Shown piece after piece: positions 22,640-33,888 of a DNA stretch of 64,000 nucleotides (position 1 is the stretch's first letter; each line of letters opens with the position of its first letter). The notes beneath the pieces were generated by a model that worked only from the letters and a program-made list of their open reading frames with translations, made no database searches and had not been told where the DNA came from. Location of the stretch: the NCBI GenBank assembly GCA_016271365.2, contig JADMNL010000023.1, forward strand, positions 607,752,001 to 607,816,000. Direction: 5' to 3'. Position numbers and translations under genes: made by a program. The DNA is from Neoceratodus forsteri. Taxonomy: Eukaryota > Chordata > Ceratodontiformes > Ceratodontidae.

Positions 22640-23455
22640 CCTTGGCTGGTTTAAATGCTTGCCAATGAAGCATTTAAACCTATCACCTAGGATCCTGGTT
22701 CCCTCCTGGACAGGCAGACCATCATACCAGTATAGGCCTGTATCCTCCAGGTGGAGCCTCAGTCCCTACTGAAGTTGAAACCCTGAGCTCTTCACCAGAT
22801 TCTCAACCACTGATTGAATACCATGCTGTGGGTACCCTAGCCTCACCCATAGCATAGACAGGCAGCACTTTGAGGAAGGTTACCATGCATGCTACTTGTC
22901 TAAGGCCCCTCCTCAACTCTACAAACTCCTGCACTGCTCCAATCCCTTTCCCAACCAGGTCAATTGTCCCTAGGTGGACAATGACATCCAGCTCCCCATG
23001 CAACTGCTCCGAGATACTGAGTTCGCTCCCTGTCCCTCAAGCCATGGTGCCAGACAGGCACCTACCTCCCTCCTCTCCTCTCCCCTCCCCTCCCTCCTCC
23101 CTCTCTCCCAGTTCTACCCTCCTAATAATGGAATCCCCACCAGGAATTGTTTCCTTCCACTGTGGGGTCCCATGCCACCTTCCTGTGGGTCTCCTTTGTG
23201 GAGTTCCCAGCATCCTCCTTGGTCTCCAGTGCAGGTGCCTCTGTAGAGGGTGCCACACTCTGCCAGAATGGCATATGAGTTGTGGAGGTACAACTGGAGG
23301 ATGCACCTCTGTTCCACCACCATCACCCTCCCTGAGCCCACTGTGGTCCAACCACTCCTCTTTCTTGGCAACCTCTGAGGCAGCAGTGGTGACCCTAGTG
23401 GTCCCTGGGTGGGAAAGGAGGTCCCAAATCCTGGACAACTCAGCCTGGAGATAAG
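22640..23455 (-). pseudogene. ORF1 of LINE I with SGNH-esterase-like domain
   Basis: On the minus strand an N-terminal region with LQAELSRIWDLL is near 23410-23450. It leads to GGDSIIRRVELGERE (block I Gly-Asp-Ser at 23130-23138). VIVHLGTIDLVGKG follows near 22940-22990, then VTFLKVLPVYAMGEAR and YDGLPVQEGTRILGDRF near 22680-22730. This is the order of the SGNH hydrolase found in CR1/L2 ORF1 proteins. The GTND Asn reads Ile and the DGLH His (22712-22723) reads Pro, so two expected active-site residues are absent. Whether that is decay or a family trait needs more copies. Frameshifts occur near 23040 and 22800. Confidence 0.75.
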
Positions 23456-23825
23456 CAACCTCCTCCCTCAGCCAAGAGAGGTGCCTGCAGATGAGAAAAC
23501 ATCACATCCTCCAGAGCGTCTCCCGGAAGACTGCTGCTCCACAGCCACTGCACTCCACCACTCCCATCATGTCTTTATTTGTGGTCCCTTAACTGTTGTT
23601 TTGTATACTTACTCTTTCTTTCTCTGTTTATTTTTTTTATTTTTTACATATTTTTCCCCTCCTGCCTCTGTGCCCTTAAAGCTCCTGATCTTCCTGTTCT
23701 GGGACAAGAGGTTCCTATATTCCTCAGTAGTCTCATTCTTACTTGCTCAGAGTCAGACCTCCAGCATCTAGGGGGTGATGGAGGCTACTCTTTCCTTTTA
23801 GGGTGGTGATTCTTTTGTACCTCTG

Positions 23826-24245
23826 TGATCACTCCTTTCCTGCTCCCAAACAGGAAGTTCCTGTTGTTAGTCAAATCTGTGCCTATAAAAGTTGAACCTG
23901 CTAAGGGTGGGGGGATGGGAGGAGGATGGAGGGCAATATAGTCCCAATAGAGCAGTATAGTTCTAACAGTACCTCCTTTCTCTTGCCGTTCTCTGTCACA
24001 AGCCATCTAGGTCAGTTTTAGGTGCAAACACCTGACTTCCTTCTCTCTGAGCCACTCTCCCAATTAACAGTTTGTTTCTTCACCTAGCTAACTGCACAGA
24101 TAACCATTCCTTCACCCAACTCAGACAAACACACTCTTTTTATAGTTTGTTTTACCCTAAATTGAAGTTCCCAGTAATAGAGTTCTAGTTCTTTAATCGG
24201 TGAGAGTAGTATAGTTCTAACAGCACCTCCTTCCTCTTGCTGTTC
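23826..24245 (-). promoter_or_regulatory. 5' UTR of LINE I with tandem partial monomers
   Basis: The block 23950-23994 (GAGCAGTATAGTTCTAACAG and what follows) is repeated at 24204-24246 with about 90% identity, a period of 254 bases. Tandem 5'-UTR monomers often carry the internal promoter of LINEs. The minus-strand text begins GAGAACAGCAAGAGG at the presumed 5' end. Promoter function is inference. Confidence 0.55.
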
Positions 24246-24345
24246 TCAACACAAAAATGTAAAATAATGCACTTGGGGTACAGAAATCTAGGGGCAGAGT
24301 ACAAAAGCGGTGTGTAGTGGAGTGGTATTGGCAACATTAAGAAAG

Positions 24346-25270
24346 CACACATTAAAAAAAAGCTTTTACATACAGTTAATTAATGTTTAACAATATTGTG
24401 TGTCTATGACTGCCACTGTACATCTGATGCAAACCTATACTCGTTCCTCATTCAAAGTGAAAAGGGTGGGGGTTTCAGGCCATAACTGACTCCTTTGTTT
24501 TTGTATTAAAGGGCAGATTTTTTACAGCAAAAACAAGGAAAGGGTCATTCAAAAGTGTGCATACGAACATGGGTATCACTTTTGTTCAGACAGTGCCACC
24601 ACACGGCTGCTACCACTTCAAGACTACTATTACCCCACCTAATATAATCAGAGGAAAACAGAAGTAGTCTAGCAGCACTGAGATCAATATAGCTAAGGCA
24701 CATTTACGAGAAATTACTGCTCAGAAAGAATGAGGAAGTGACTGTGATGACAAGCAAGTCCCAGACCAGATCTCTACTTTGTTAAGGTCTCCTCCTGAGT
24801 CTGATTTTACAACTGCATGGGCAGGCTCCACAGATGTTATGCCATCATCAGATTTGTATAAGAGCACTTTTGAATCACATGACCAGATCACTATCTGATG
24901 TGCTGCCACAGTGCTCTGGCATAATTTCAGTGATTCTGTTTATGCAGCCCTTTCCTCCGTAGGCTGTATAAACACACCCTCTTTCCGATGCACTACTTCT
25001 CCTTTCTGAAACTGCGGAGTGACAACCACCATGGACAACATGGCACCACTGACTTCAACTGTGCATGCACAGTATCATGCATAAGTAATCATATCAATAC
25101 TGCCATGTTGCACATGTGACTCCTTGGCAAACTGCTCATGCAAGAGTATCACATGTGCAGTACTGTAATGCTGCAGTACTAGTTACAGCTGAGTCCAGTG
25201 CAGCGACAGCACTGCATATTCTTTTCAACACTCTTGCCACTCCTAAAAGCTCTCCACAGCCATATCGGCT
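24346..25270. other. Unassigned region
   Basis: No LINE protein motif or SINE is recognised. An A-rich run occurs at 24352-24362. Both strands lack a convincing open frame. Confidence 0.4.
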
Positions 25271-25274
25271 CTGA

Positions 25275-25640
25275 TCAGACTTTGTTTGTATTGGGAGCTC
25301 AGAACTGCACACAGCACTCCAGGCAAAGCTTGACCAGAGCTTGGTAAAGTGTCAGGATTACTTCCCATGATCTGATGGTCAACCCTTTTTGATGTACCCC
25401 AGCATTCTGCTGGCCCTCTGAACAGGAGCCACCTACTGATTGCAATGCATCAGTCCATTGTCTATATGACCCCATGGTCCTTCTTCTCCTTCACTGCAAC
25501 AAGATGAGCACCACACAGTGGATAAGTCCTTCTTCAGTCTTTCCTCCTTGATTATTGCACCTTGCATTTGGCCACACTGAATCAGAGGTTCTTGGACTGT
25601 GATGAATAGTCTTATGCAGTGTAGGTGGGTGAATATCAGA
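25275..25640 (-). mobile_element. CR1 LINE fragment (chicken-repeat-1-like wording)
   Basis: The plus strand reads ACAGCACTCCAGGCAAAGC, then GATGTACCCCAGCATTCTGC and TGGCCCTCTGAACAG, and later CCATGGTCCTTCTTCTCC. This matches the complement of the CR1 RT thumb region (hydrophobic QTLVKLCLECCVQF on the minus strand). The wording differs from the other CR1/L2 copies, so it is probably an older, separate CR1 subfamily. It is about 365 bases with no intact frame. Confidence 0.65.
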
Positions 25641-26011
25641 TGGATTCTTGTTTTTGAAATCAGTTGAGCTGGCTACTAAGTCAGGTATTATCACATTGAA
25701 GAAGGAAGAGAAATGGGTGGAATAGGGTGGGAAAAAGGGTGATGCTGAATGATTTTATTCAGCAGTCCCACATGAAGGAGGATGAGCTACTGCCAGACTG
25801 CATAGTGCAGGCCAAAGAGAGTGATGTGAGAGCACTGGAGTTAGAGCAGTCTTGGAAGAAAGGGTACTCAAGGGCCTCAAAACCCTGAAGGTAGATACAA
25901 CAGTTGGTCCTGTCAGACTGCCAGCTAGTGCTGAAACAGTTAGGCAGACACTGTCACCACAGTTGACAAATCTGTTTTTTCATATAGTTTTGGCCCTGAC
26001 CACCCCTACTC

Positions 26012-26455
26012 CTTTTTATCAGGCCACTGCCAGTCTTTGATCCTGTTGTAGCTCCCTCACTGTCAAGCCAGTGGGGGTCTGCATGGTGTGGGACCCGAGG
26101 ACCGCAGGACCTATCACTCTTGGCAGTGGTGCCCATGTGTTTTTCCCTTATGTTCTCTCCCATAGTCCTGCCTCTACTGCAGACATCTGACAAAGTATCT
26201 GGTGGCCTTGGAAGCATTAACACACTGAGCATGTGCCACCTCTTGTGAAGGAGTGGGCACAATGTGAGGGGTGCTACTGCAGGGGTCTACACCATCTTCC
26301 TCCTTGGTTGGCTTGTGCTTTCAACGTGGAACACTCCCTACCCTGGCCTCCCACCCCATGCAGACCCAGGTTTTCTGCTGAACCCATTTTGCCAGTGTGG
26401 AAGTGAGTAGTGCTACTACTTGAGCCCTGAGGGAGGCCCCGACAAATAGGTTTAA
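26012..26455. other. ~445-bp insert in LINE J
   Basis: It separates two consecutive LINE J blocks (LTNLF...VLAL and VKWTVANVVPL). It is moderately GC-rich and not recognised as LINE or SINE. No terminal repeats were seen. Confidence 0.4.
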
Positions 26456-26631
26456 TTATTAACTGCAGATGGCGGCGTTCCAGTAAAATGGACGGTAGCT
26501 AATGTAGTGCCTCTTTGCAAGTACAGCAACAGAGATTATTCAGGAAATTACAGACTAGTCAGTCTGGTCTTGAGTGTAGACAAGCTACTGAAACCATCAG
26601 AAAGGAACAAATTGTGGAATTCCTTTTATTC

Positions 26632-26812
26632 TTTGTTAGCTGAGTAACAGCCACTAGGCACTAGTGCATATTTTCTGGGGCAACCTGGGAGCTTTTGGTG
26701 GTTCAGTGACTTTTCAGAGATGCACATTATGCAAGTGGAAGTCTGCTGGATGTACCAAGCTCATTCATACCGTAGCTCATTACTCTAACCTCTAGGTTAT
26801 ACTGCTGGCTTG
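26632..26812 (-). mobile_element. SINE copy 1 (truncated), CORE-like family
   Basis: Read on the minus strand it shows TAGAGTAATGAGCTACGG, GAGCTTGGTACATCC and CACTTGCATAATGTGCAT. These align with SINE copy 2 (35044-35258) and less well with copies 3 and 4. It interrupts the reading of LINE J between WNSFY-like and ETKDSMGL text. Only the head and part of the centre are readable. Confidence 0.55.
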
Positions 26813-28869
26813 AGACAAAAGACAGCATGGGTTTGTAGCAGGGAGATCTTGCAAAACTAACCTGATTAACTTCACTGGTTTGAGTCATAAATACTGTGGG
26901 ACAAGGGCGAAGCAATGAATGTGCTGTACCTGAACTTTAGAAAAGCCTTTGATTCCATTCCATACAGAAGACTTAAATAAAATCAGGGAGACTTGAGGGT
27001 AGGGGCCAAACTGGCCAAGTGGATTTGGAACTGGTTAGGTGGCATGATAGAAACAGAGAAACATAGAATTTGATGGAAGATAACGCCCGCTTGGCTCACC
27101 TAGTCTGCTCAATTCCTACCTATCTGATAAGCTGCAGTTTCCAGTTGCCCAACACTCTACCCCTCACTAAAATTGCCTTATGTCCATCCAATGCATTCTT
27201 GAATTCCCCTACTGTTTTTGACCCCACAACATCCCCAAGAAGGCGGTTCCATGCATCCACCACCCGCTTTTGAAAAGTATTTCCTCATGTTGCCCTTGAG
27301 CATCCCCATCTTCAAATTATGCCTTCTTGTCCTTTTACATCTCTTTTCATAAAGATGCACCCATCTTGAACTTTGTTGATTCCTTGAGGTACTTGAAAGT
27401 TTCTATCATGTCCCCCTCTCCCTCCTTTCCACAAGAGTATTTATATTAAGCTCCCTTTAGTCTCCCTCTTCTTGGCTTATGTTGTAGACCCTGCACCATT
27501 TTAGTTGACCTCCTCTGGACTGCCTCCATTCTGTCTATGTCCCTGTGGACATGGGGGTCTCCAGAACTGAATGCAAGTACTCAGATGGGGTCTCACTCTA
27601 ACTGTCTGTACAGAGGAATGACAACTTCCTGTTTTCTACTGATGATGCTCTCCCTATACATCCGAGTATCCCCTAGCCCTCCTTACTGCTTCTCACATTG
27701 CTTAGCTACCTTAAGCTCATCTGATGTGACTACCCCAGGTCCTGTTCCATTTGTGTTGTTGTTAGTACCTCCCCCGCCCATTGTGTACTCTTCCCTGGGT
27801 TTTGTTTCCCAGGTGCATTACTCTGCACTTTTTGCATTGAATCTAAGCTGCCATATTTTTGACCATTCCTCCAATCTTGCAAGTCCCTTCTCATCCTTTG
27901 TATCCCTTCTTGTATATCAGCCCTATTGCAGATCTTTGAGTCATCTGCAAAGAGGCATACTTTTCTTCCAGCCCTCTGCAATGTCACTTATAAAGACATT
28001 AAAGAGGACCGGCTCAATACTGAACCTGTGGTATCCACTAGTGACCCCCTTTCTGCAGAATGTACTCCATGTACTTTTATCTTCTGGGTTCTGTTGTCCA
28101 GCCAGCTTGTTACCCAGGCTATCACCCTGGGACCCATCCCCAGGTTGTCTGACTGGTTCATTAATCTTTGTGTGGAACTGTTTAAAATGCCTTTCAAGTC
28201 TAGGTAGGCCATATCCACAGCCCCTATCTGGTCTATTACTTTGGTTACCCAGTCAAAGAATTCTATTAGATTCATCTGACAAGACCTTCCTGCTGTGAAT
28301 CCATGCTGCCTTGCATCCTGTGCCCTGCTGGCTACTAAGTACTCAACAATTGTTTCTTCAGAAGTGATTCCATCATTTTCCTACCACTGAAGTCAAGCTT
28401 ACAGGTCTGTAGTTTCCTGCCTCTGCTTTGCTCCAACATTTTTGAAGAGGAATCACATCTGCCTCCTCCAGTACCACACCATCCTCCCATGATTTGTTAA
28501 AAGGGTAGTCAATGATGTCATTAGTTCTCCCTTAGTTCTTTTAGAATTCTTGGGTGAATTCCATCAGGCCCCATTGCTTTGTCCACTTTGAGTTTGGTTT
28601 GTGTACCTCCCCTCTTCTTCTTGTGTGAATACTGAGCAAAAGTATTCATAAGTATCTCTGCCTTTCACAGTCACCCTCTGCCAACCCTCCCTTTTTAAGC
28701 CTCACTATCCCTCCCTTGGTATTCCTTCACTGCTGATGTACCTATAAAGGTTTTATCCCACTTCTTAACTGAGTTGACTATCTTTTCCTTCACTATTCTG
28801 ACTGCATTCCCTGCTTCCTTCTGCTTTAACTGATGTAGTTCTCTGTCCTGCTGGTTCTGTGATTCCTTG

Positions 28870-31800
28870 TTTTTATTTATTTACTTTTATTTACTGAGAA
28901 TTGAATTACAAACCTTTGAGTCAAAGACTCTTTGCAAGAGCTCCGTCAGTTAACAAAGGGTGGAGAATCTGATTGGGGAAGACAGAGAACAGACCAGGAC
29001 AGATTATATACAGGCACAAAATTATTTACAGTTTTATGTACACATCACATTTTAGCAACATTAGCTCTCCGGTGGTTACAGATGGTGGAGAGACATATGC
29101 CAGAAAGGCAATGAAGGCAACTTTCAATGCATAATAAACAAGTAGCATTCTGGGTTAATTGTAGGTATCCTTGGCAGAGGGACTTTTTTTTTTTTTTACT
29201 CCTCGTTTGGAGCGGGTAGGTGACATACCTCGACCACTGGAGTTAGAGATGAAGTAGAAGGTCAGAAAGGCCCCTGTGTGGGTGTGTGGGGAGGGAGCGG
29301 AGACAGGTAGGCCAACATAACATGCACATTTTGAGCTATCCATTAGGAAGGTTTTAGGCCTGCTTTGAAGAGATGGATGTTGCGGGATTGGGAGGGCGAA
29401 GAGTGTTTAGCCAAATGGGGAGCGCAGTGGCGGAGGATCTCGCAGGGGATGTTCGGCATGGGGAACCGAAGGATGTGAAAGCTGTGAGTCTGGTAATCCG
29501 CCTGAGGGCCGGTTTGATGATGTGGGTGGCGGTTGCTGGCGCTTAGCAGGAGGTGGATCTTTTTGCTAGAATGCAGGTGTGGTACTTGAGCCTTTGGTCG
29601 AAATTAAGCCAGCCAGTCATTCTGTATAGGTTGCAGGTGTGGTGAGTCTGTCACTGCCCGAGACAAGGCGACATGCTTTGTTTAGAGCAGTGGTGATGCA
29701 GCTTAGGGTGGAGTTATCAGCAGTGCCATAGATTACAATCCCATAATCGATTAGGGAGAGGATGGAGGATGACAGCTATCTGCATGGCATGAGCGGGCAG
29801 ACTGTTTTGATTCTGTAGAGGGTACCCACTCTTGAGTTGATTGCCGCCGAGAGGAGGCGATATGTCTGTGGTGGAGAGGGAGGTGTCCAGGGTGACCCCA
29901 GATATTTGAAGTGATTGACGCGCTCCAGCAGGGAACCATCCGCATTGAAATGTGAAGAGCCATCCGGCTGTGCGGGCTTTGGCAGTGAGCAAAGGTCATG
30001 GCCTTGGTTTTGGAATAGTTAATGATCAGTCGGTGGTCAGCTGAACCAGTTTTCCAGCTCCCCGGAAGTATTCCTGGAGGGTGTGCTGGAGCACGACGTT
30101 GGGGGGTGTTTCCAGTAGTGAGAACCAAGGTCATCGGCATAGAGTGCAAGAGATGACCACTGCAGGCTTTGGGGAGAGAATTAAGGAAGAGAGGAAGAGC
30201 AGTGGCTAGGATTGACCCCTGCGGAACACCGGAGCGAACGGGCTTGGAAGTGGAGATGGTGGAGTTTAATCTTACTTGCGCGAGGCGTTCTGTGAGGTAG
30301 TCCTTTAGCCAGGCAGCGGCCTCGGAGACTACATTTAGTTGCGGCAGGACTTGAAGGAGTAATTCGTGGCTGACCGTGTGCCGAAGGCCTTAGTTAGAGT
30401 CTATAAAGATAGCCCCCTGCTAGCGACCCTGGTCGAGCCCTCATGGATGAATGTTGTGAGCTCGGCGAGAGCCGTGATGGTGCTGTGGCCAGCTCTGAAC
30501 CCATGCTGTTCCTTGCTGAGCAGGTTGTGTTTTGTTAGATGCTCAGTAAGTTGGTCAGAGACTATTTTTTCCAGGGCTTTGGAGAGGAGGAGTATAGAGA
30601 TTGGTCTATAGTTCCGGGAGGGTGGGATCCCCGCTTCTTAAGATAGGGGTGATCACGGCTTTTTCCAGGCAGTGGGGAATTGGCTGAGGCGAGTGGAGAG
30701 GTTTAGGATATGTGTGAGATGGGTTATGGTGATATCAAGGGTAAGCCTTTATGAGTTTTAGGTCCAGGGAGTCGCTGCTGAAGCGAGTGAGCAGTGATTG
30801 CTTTGGAGATATAACGCTTTGGCTAAGGAGCAGGGGATGGTGCGGAACCGAAAGGAGGAGGGAGGGCTGTTCTCGCCATAAGTGGGAGTAGAGGGAGGTA
30901 TGGGGGGGAAGAAGAAGTTAGGGGAGGATATGTGAGAGGTCTGAGAAAGTTTCATTGAGGGCTTCAGTGATTTTAGCTGGATCTTGGGTAACGTCCCCAT
31001 TCAGACTTAGTTGGGTAGGGTGGGGAACGTGATTTGCCGCTTATTTCATGTATGTTTCTCAGAACTTTCTCCCATCTCTGGGAGGAGAGAGGTGTGCTGA
31101 TAGTAATCGGCCTTGGCCTGCCGTGGTGGCCCAGGTGCATTTATTTCGAGCTTCCCTGTATAGTTGTCTGTCCTGGGAGCGTTGGGAGTCTATGGCCCTG
31201 TGCCAGAGGTTGTCCCTGTGTTGCATGAGTTTTAGGAGGGAGGGTGTTATCCATGGTGTGGACCTGGATTTCACGACCTGCCTAGTGAGGGGAGCATATA
31301 TTCGCAGGCTTTGTTAAAGGTAGCTACAAGTGGGCAAGGGCGGCATCAACTGATTGTGCATTATATAAGGGAAGCCAGCAACTATTGGCTAGGTATTCTT
31401 TGAGGTTATTTATGCCTCCTTTTGATTTTTTGCAATGTGGTTTTGGGTGGTGCAGTGGGCAGTTTGCCCGACCACCAGCAGAAGAACCGGGAGTGGTCTG
31501 ATAGAGTCAGGGAGCACTGAAGCTTGGGTAATATTTTGGCCTGTTGGTAAAGATGAGATCTAGTAGTGAGGATGTCCCGTTCTTGTGTCGTGGCCCGTTG
31601 GGGATGTGATAATTTGGGAGAGACCGATAGCCTGGGCAGCATCACTGAAGACGGAGGAGGATGGGGATGCCCAGTCGATGTTGAAGTCACCCATTAATAT
31701 GGTTTCATTAGTATTTGGGAGGTGTGAGACAGTGTGGAGGATGGATTCAAAAGCGGGTTTCTGGTTTCGGGGGATATAGGCTGAGATGATGATGATTGTT

Positions 31801-32773
31801 TTAGAGCCCAATCTAATTTTGACTGCAAGAGTCTGGGCCTCATGTTTGGGGAGGATGTCAACAATGGTGGCGCAGAGCATTGATTTAATGTATATCGCGC
31901 AGCCTCCACCTCGCTTACCCGGATCTATCCGCCTAAGGAGGTTATAGTTGCTTAGGAAACAGCATCATTGGGGATTTTATTTGATAGCCAGGTTTCAGAG
32001 AGGGTTAGGATGTCTGGGCCATGTTGGGCAAACCCAACCCTGCAGTAGGGTGGTTTCTTGGGAAGGCTACAGATGTCAAGTGATGCCAGCAGTAGTCTTC
32101 CCTGTGGTTTGTTTGGGGAGGTTTTGTTGAGGGGACCCGGGTTGGGATGAATGTTTCCAGAAAGGAGGAGTAGAAGGAATGCGTGTCACAGCAGGGAGAG
32201 CCTGGAGAGTTTAAGAGACTCATGCTGTGAGCGCAATGGAGAATGTTTTGTTTTTTGTTGTGGGTGGCACTGGTAAGCTAGAGATGCGCCGGGTAGAAGG
32301 GAGGGAGCGATGGGGAGAAGTGAGCAATAAGACATTGTAGCTGGGAGGGGCTGGGTTATAAGTTGGGGAAAACTGTGGTACAGCGTTGCCCATTTGAAGT
32401 GAGAGTGTGAGCAAGGGTATAGGCAAAGAAAGGTGGGTTAGTACTAGAGGGCATTGGCTTGAGGCGAGGGATGGTTGGGCCGGTAATTGTCAGAGAAAGC
32501 TAAGGGAACAGGGTTGGTGGTGGAGCTGGCATGGAGGAGCCACTGGGGGTGATGAGCAAGAAGAGTGAGCCTGCTGGCTATTAACATTGTTAATAGGGTG
32601 AGATACATAGTGGGTCTGCCAAGCGAGACAGCCGCCTCTAGGGCTGGATTTCTATAACCTGCAGCTGGAGAAGTGGGCTGATAGGTTATTTTGCGTTTGC
32701 GTGTCACCTGACCTACTATAGGGTATATATTCAAGAGCCGAGCAAGGGTGGTGGTGGGGGCGGTGAGGCCGTG
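28870..32773 (-). mobile_element. LINE L, second LINE group, ~3.9 kb, inserted in K
   Basis: The 3' end carries an A-rich tail (AAATAAAAGTAAATAAATAA on the minus strand). The host K text CTCTGTCCTGCTGGTTCTG stops at about 28868 and CTTCCTGAATGCTATC resumes at 32774, exactly the order found undisturbed in LINE I near 21535-21580. The pentamer TTCCT lies on both sides (28863-28867 and 32775-32779). Coding order on the minus strand: short ORF1 remnant, endonuclease, linker, RT, tail. It is GC-richer than its host and less decayed, which fits a younger insertion. Confidence 0.85.
29400..31900 (-). pseudogene. ORF2 remnant of LINE L (endonuclease-RT)
   Basis: The endonuclease shows LPKHEAQTLAVKIRLGSKTI and ILMGDFNIDWASPSSS near 31680-31720, then AAQAIGLSQIITSPTGHDTR. 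The linker reads TPWITPSLLKLMQHRDNLWH near 31200-31265. The RT has NYRPISILLLSKALEKIVSD and EQHGFRAGHSTITALAEL near 30450-30620, a damaged FDTVSH-like block near 30400 and SGVPQGSI-type text near 30230. LYADDLGS is near 30125-30150 and HFKYLG near 29900-29930. The YADD box and FKYLG motif place it outside the FADD-type CR1/L2 copies; Rex1- or Kiri-like is possible, clade not proven. Multiple frameshifts make it inactive. Confidence 0.75.
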
Positions 32774-33888
32774 CTTCCTGAATGCTATCTTTTCTCCTAA
32801 CCTTTCCTGCCACCTCCTTTGAAAATCATAGTGGTTTTTACTTTTTAGTTTAGTTTATTTGCTTCACACAAAGGCTCATTGCCTCTGTGATGGCAGTTTT
32901 GATTATTCCCTTTGTTCTTCCAACCCTCCTTCCTGCCTATTTGCTAGTGCATTTCTTAGGCACTCAACGCATTTTGGCAAAGTCAGCCTCCTAAAAATCC
33001 AAGAGCTTTGCCTTTGTATGGCTTGCCTAAGCTGCTGTGTTTATTGTGAACTATACTGTTCAGTGGTCACTAGTTCCCAGATGGCTACCCACTTCTAAAT
33101 CTGCGATCCTCTCTTCATCTCCACTTGAGAGTACCAGGTCTAAGATTGCTCCTCCGAGTGGGTTCCAATACTAGTTGTCTAAGGCATCGCCTGCAGGGCA
33201 TTGAGAATGACCCGCCTGGGATGTGCCACAGCAAATGAGCTCCAGTTAACATCTGGCATATTCAGGTCCCCATCAACATTATCTCCCTTTTCTGCCATTC
33301 TAAGGATACCTTCTATCATGCAGAGGGTAGTCATCATTGGGTCACACTTAAAGCCCAGGGAGTCAAGCATGAGGTAATGCACAGATCATTTCTGAGACCA
33401 GTGCTCTTCAATATATTTATTTGCAGTGTAGGAGAGGAATTTAGAATGAGGTTTATCTCTTTGCTGATGACACTTCAGCAGAGTTGACACTTGGGAGTCA
33501 GAGAAATGAAAAGAGACCTGGAAAAAATTGGTAAGAGTGGTCCAGATTATGGCAACCAACGTTCAACATTAAAAAGTGCAAAGTGTTGCACATTGGTAGA
33601 AAGAACTGTAAAATGGACTACTAGATGGGGGCGTAGAGTGGTGCAGCTAACTGAGGAGAGATATTGGGGGTTATTTTAGTGTTAGCCTCAAGTGTGCTGA
33701 CCAGTGCAACAAAGTATATGCTGAGATGAACAGGAAGGGAAGTTACTAGTAGAAGGCAAGAAGTGATACTTCCCAGACAGGTCTTGGCAAGGTTGACAAC
33801 CAGGAGAACTGAGTACAGTTCTGGAGTCCACATCGCAAGCAAGACAGAGACCACATGGAGACCATACAAAGGAGAGTGACAAATATAT

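Larger units (their letters stand above)
19666..24245 (-). mobile_element. LINE I, CR1/L2-type, almost full length (~4.6 kb)
   Basis: It lies inside LINE H. The 3' end (TAGAAACA..CATAGAAAC type) is at 19666, and the 5' end abuts the host at 24245. The flanking trinucleotide TCA at 19663-19665 and 24246-24248 is the only duplication I can see. In order on the minus strand it has a 5' UTR with two tandem partial monomers (to about 23826), ORF1 with an esterase-like domain, ORF2 with endonuclease and RT, and the 3' end. It is the most complete CR1/L2 copy in the window, but it has several stops in both frames. Confidence 0.85.
19411..24345 (+). mobile_element. LINE H, CR1/L2-type RT fragment split by LINE I
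   Basis: Plus-strand parts 19411-19665 and 24246-24345 are one reverse transcriptase piece. The left part reads MVPQGSVLNPVLFNFFISKI and a damaged FADD region (DDTKICSRMKS), ending WSRV.QLGF. The right part starts NTK..NNALG, the continuation usually read as NAKKCKIMHLG, and ends about GIGNIKKAH. The join restores a continuous frame across the insertion site. Both ends are truncated. Confidence 0.8.
27047..33316 (-). mobile_element. LINE K, CR1/L2-type, inserted in J and split by L
   Basis: The 3' end is at 27047 (TAGAAACAGAGAAACATAG) and the 5' break at 33316. The tetramer CATG occurs at 27043-27046 and 33317-33320, where LINE J resumes. On the minus strand from the right it reads endonuclease wording (GDLNMPDVNWSSFA near 33240-33275, SDLEVGS-type near 33090), a linker, the pre-RT block near 28570, and NLIEFFDWVTKVIDQIGAVD near 28190-28270. 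An intact FADDSKICNRAD box is near 27930-27965, and the thumb and tail run down to 27100. LINE L splits it inside the linker. The part upstream of the endonuclease middle is missing. Confidence 0.85.

Noticed and set aside
22870..23454. 194-codon plus-strand open frame
   Set aside because: Complement of the LINE I ORF1 esterase-like region.
27537..28298. 253-codon plus-strand open frame, the longest in the window
   Set aside because: It is the complement of the LINE K reverse transcriptase, whose FADD and FFDWVTK motifs are on the minus strand.
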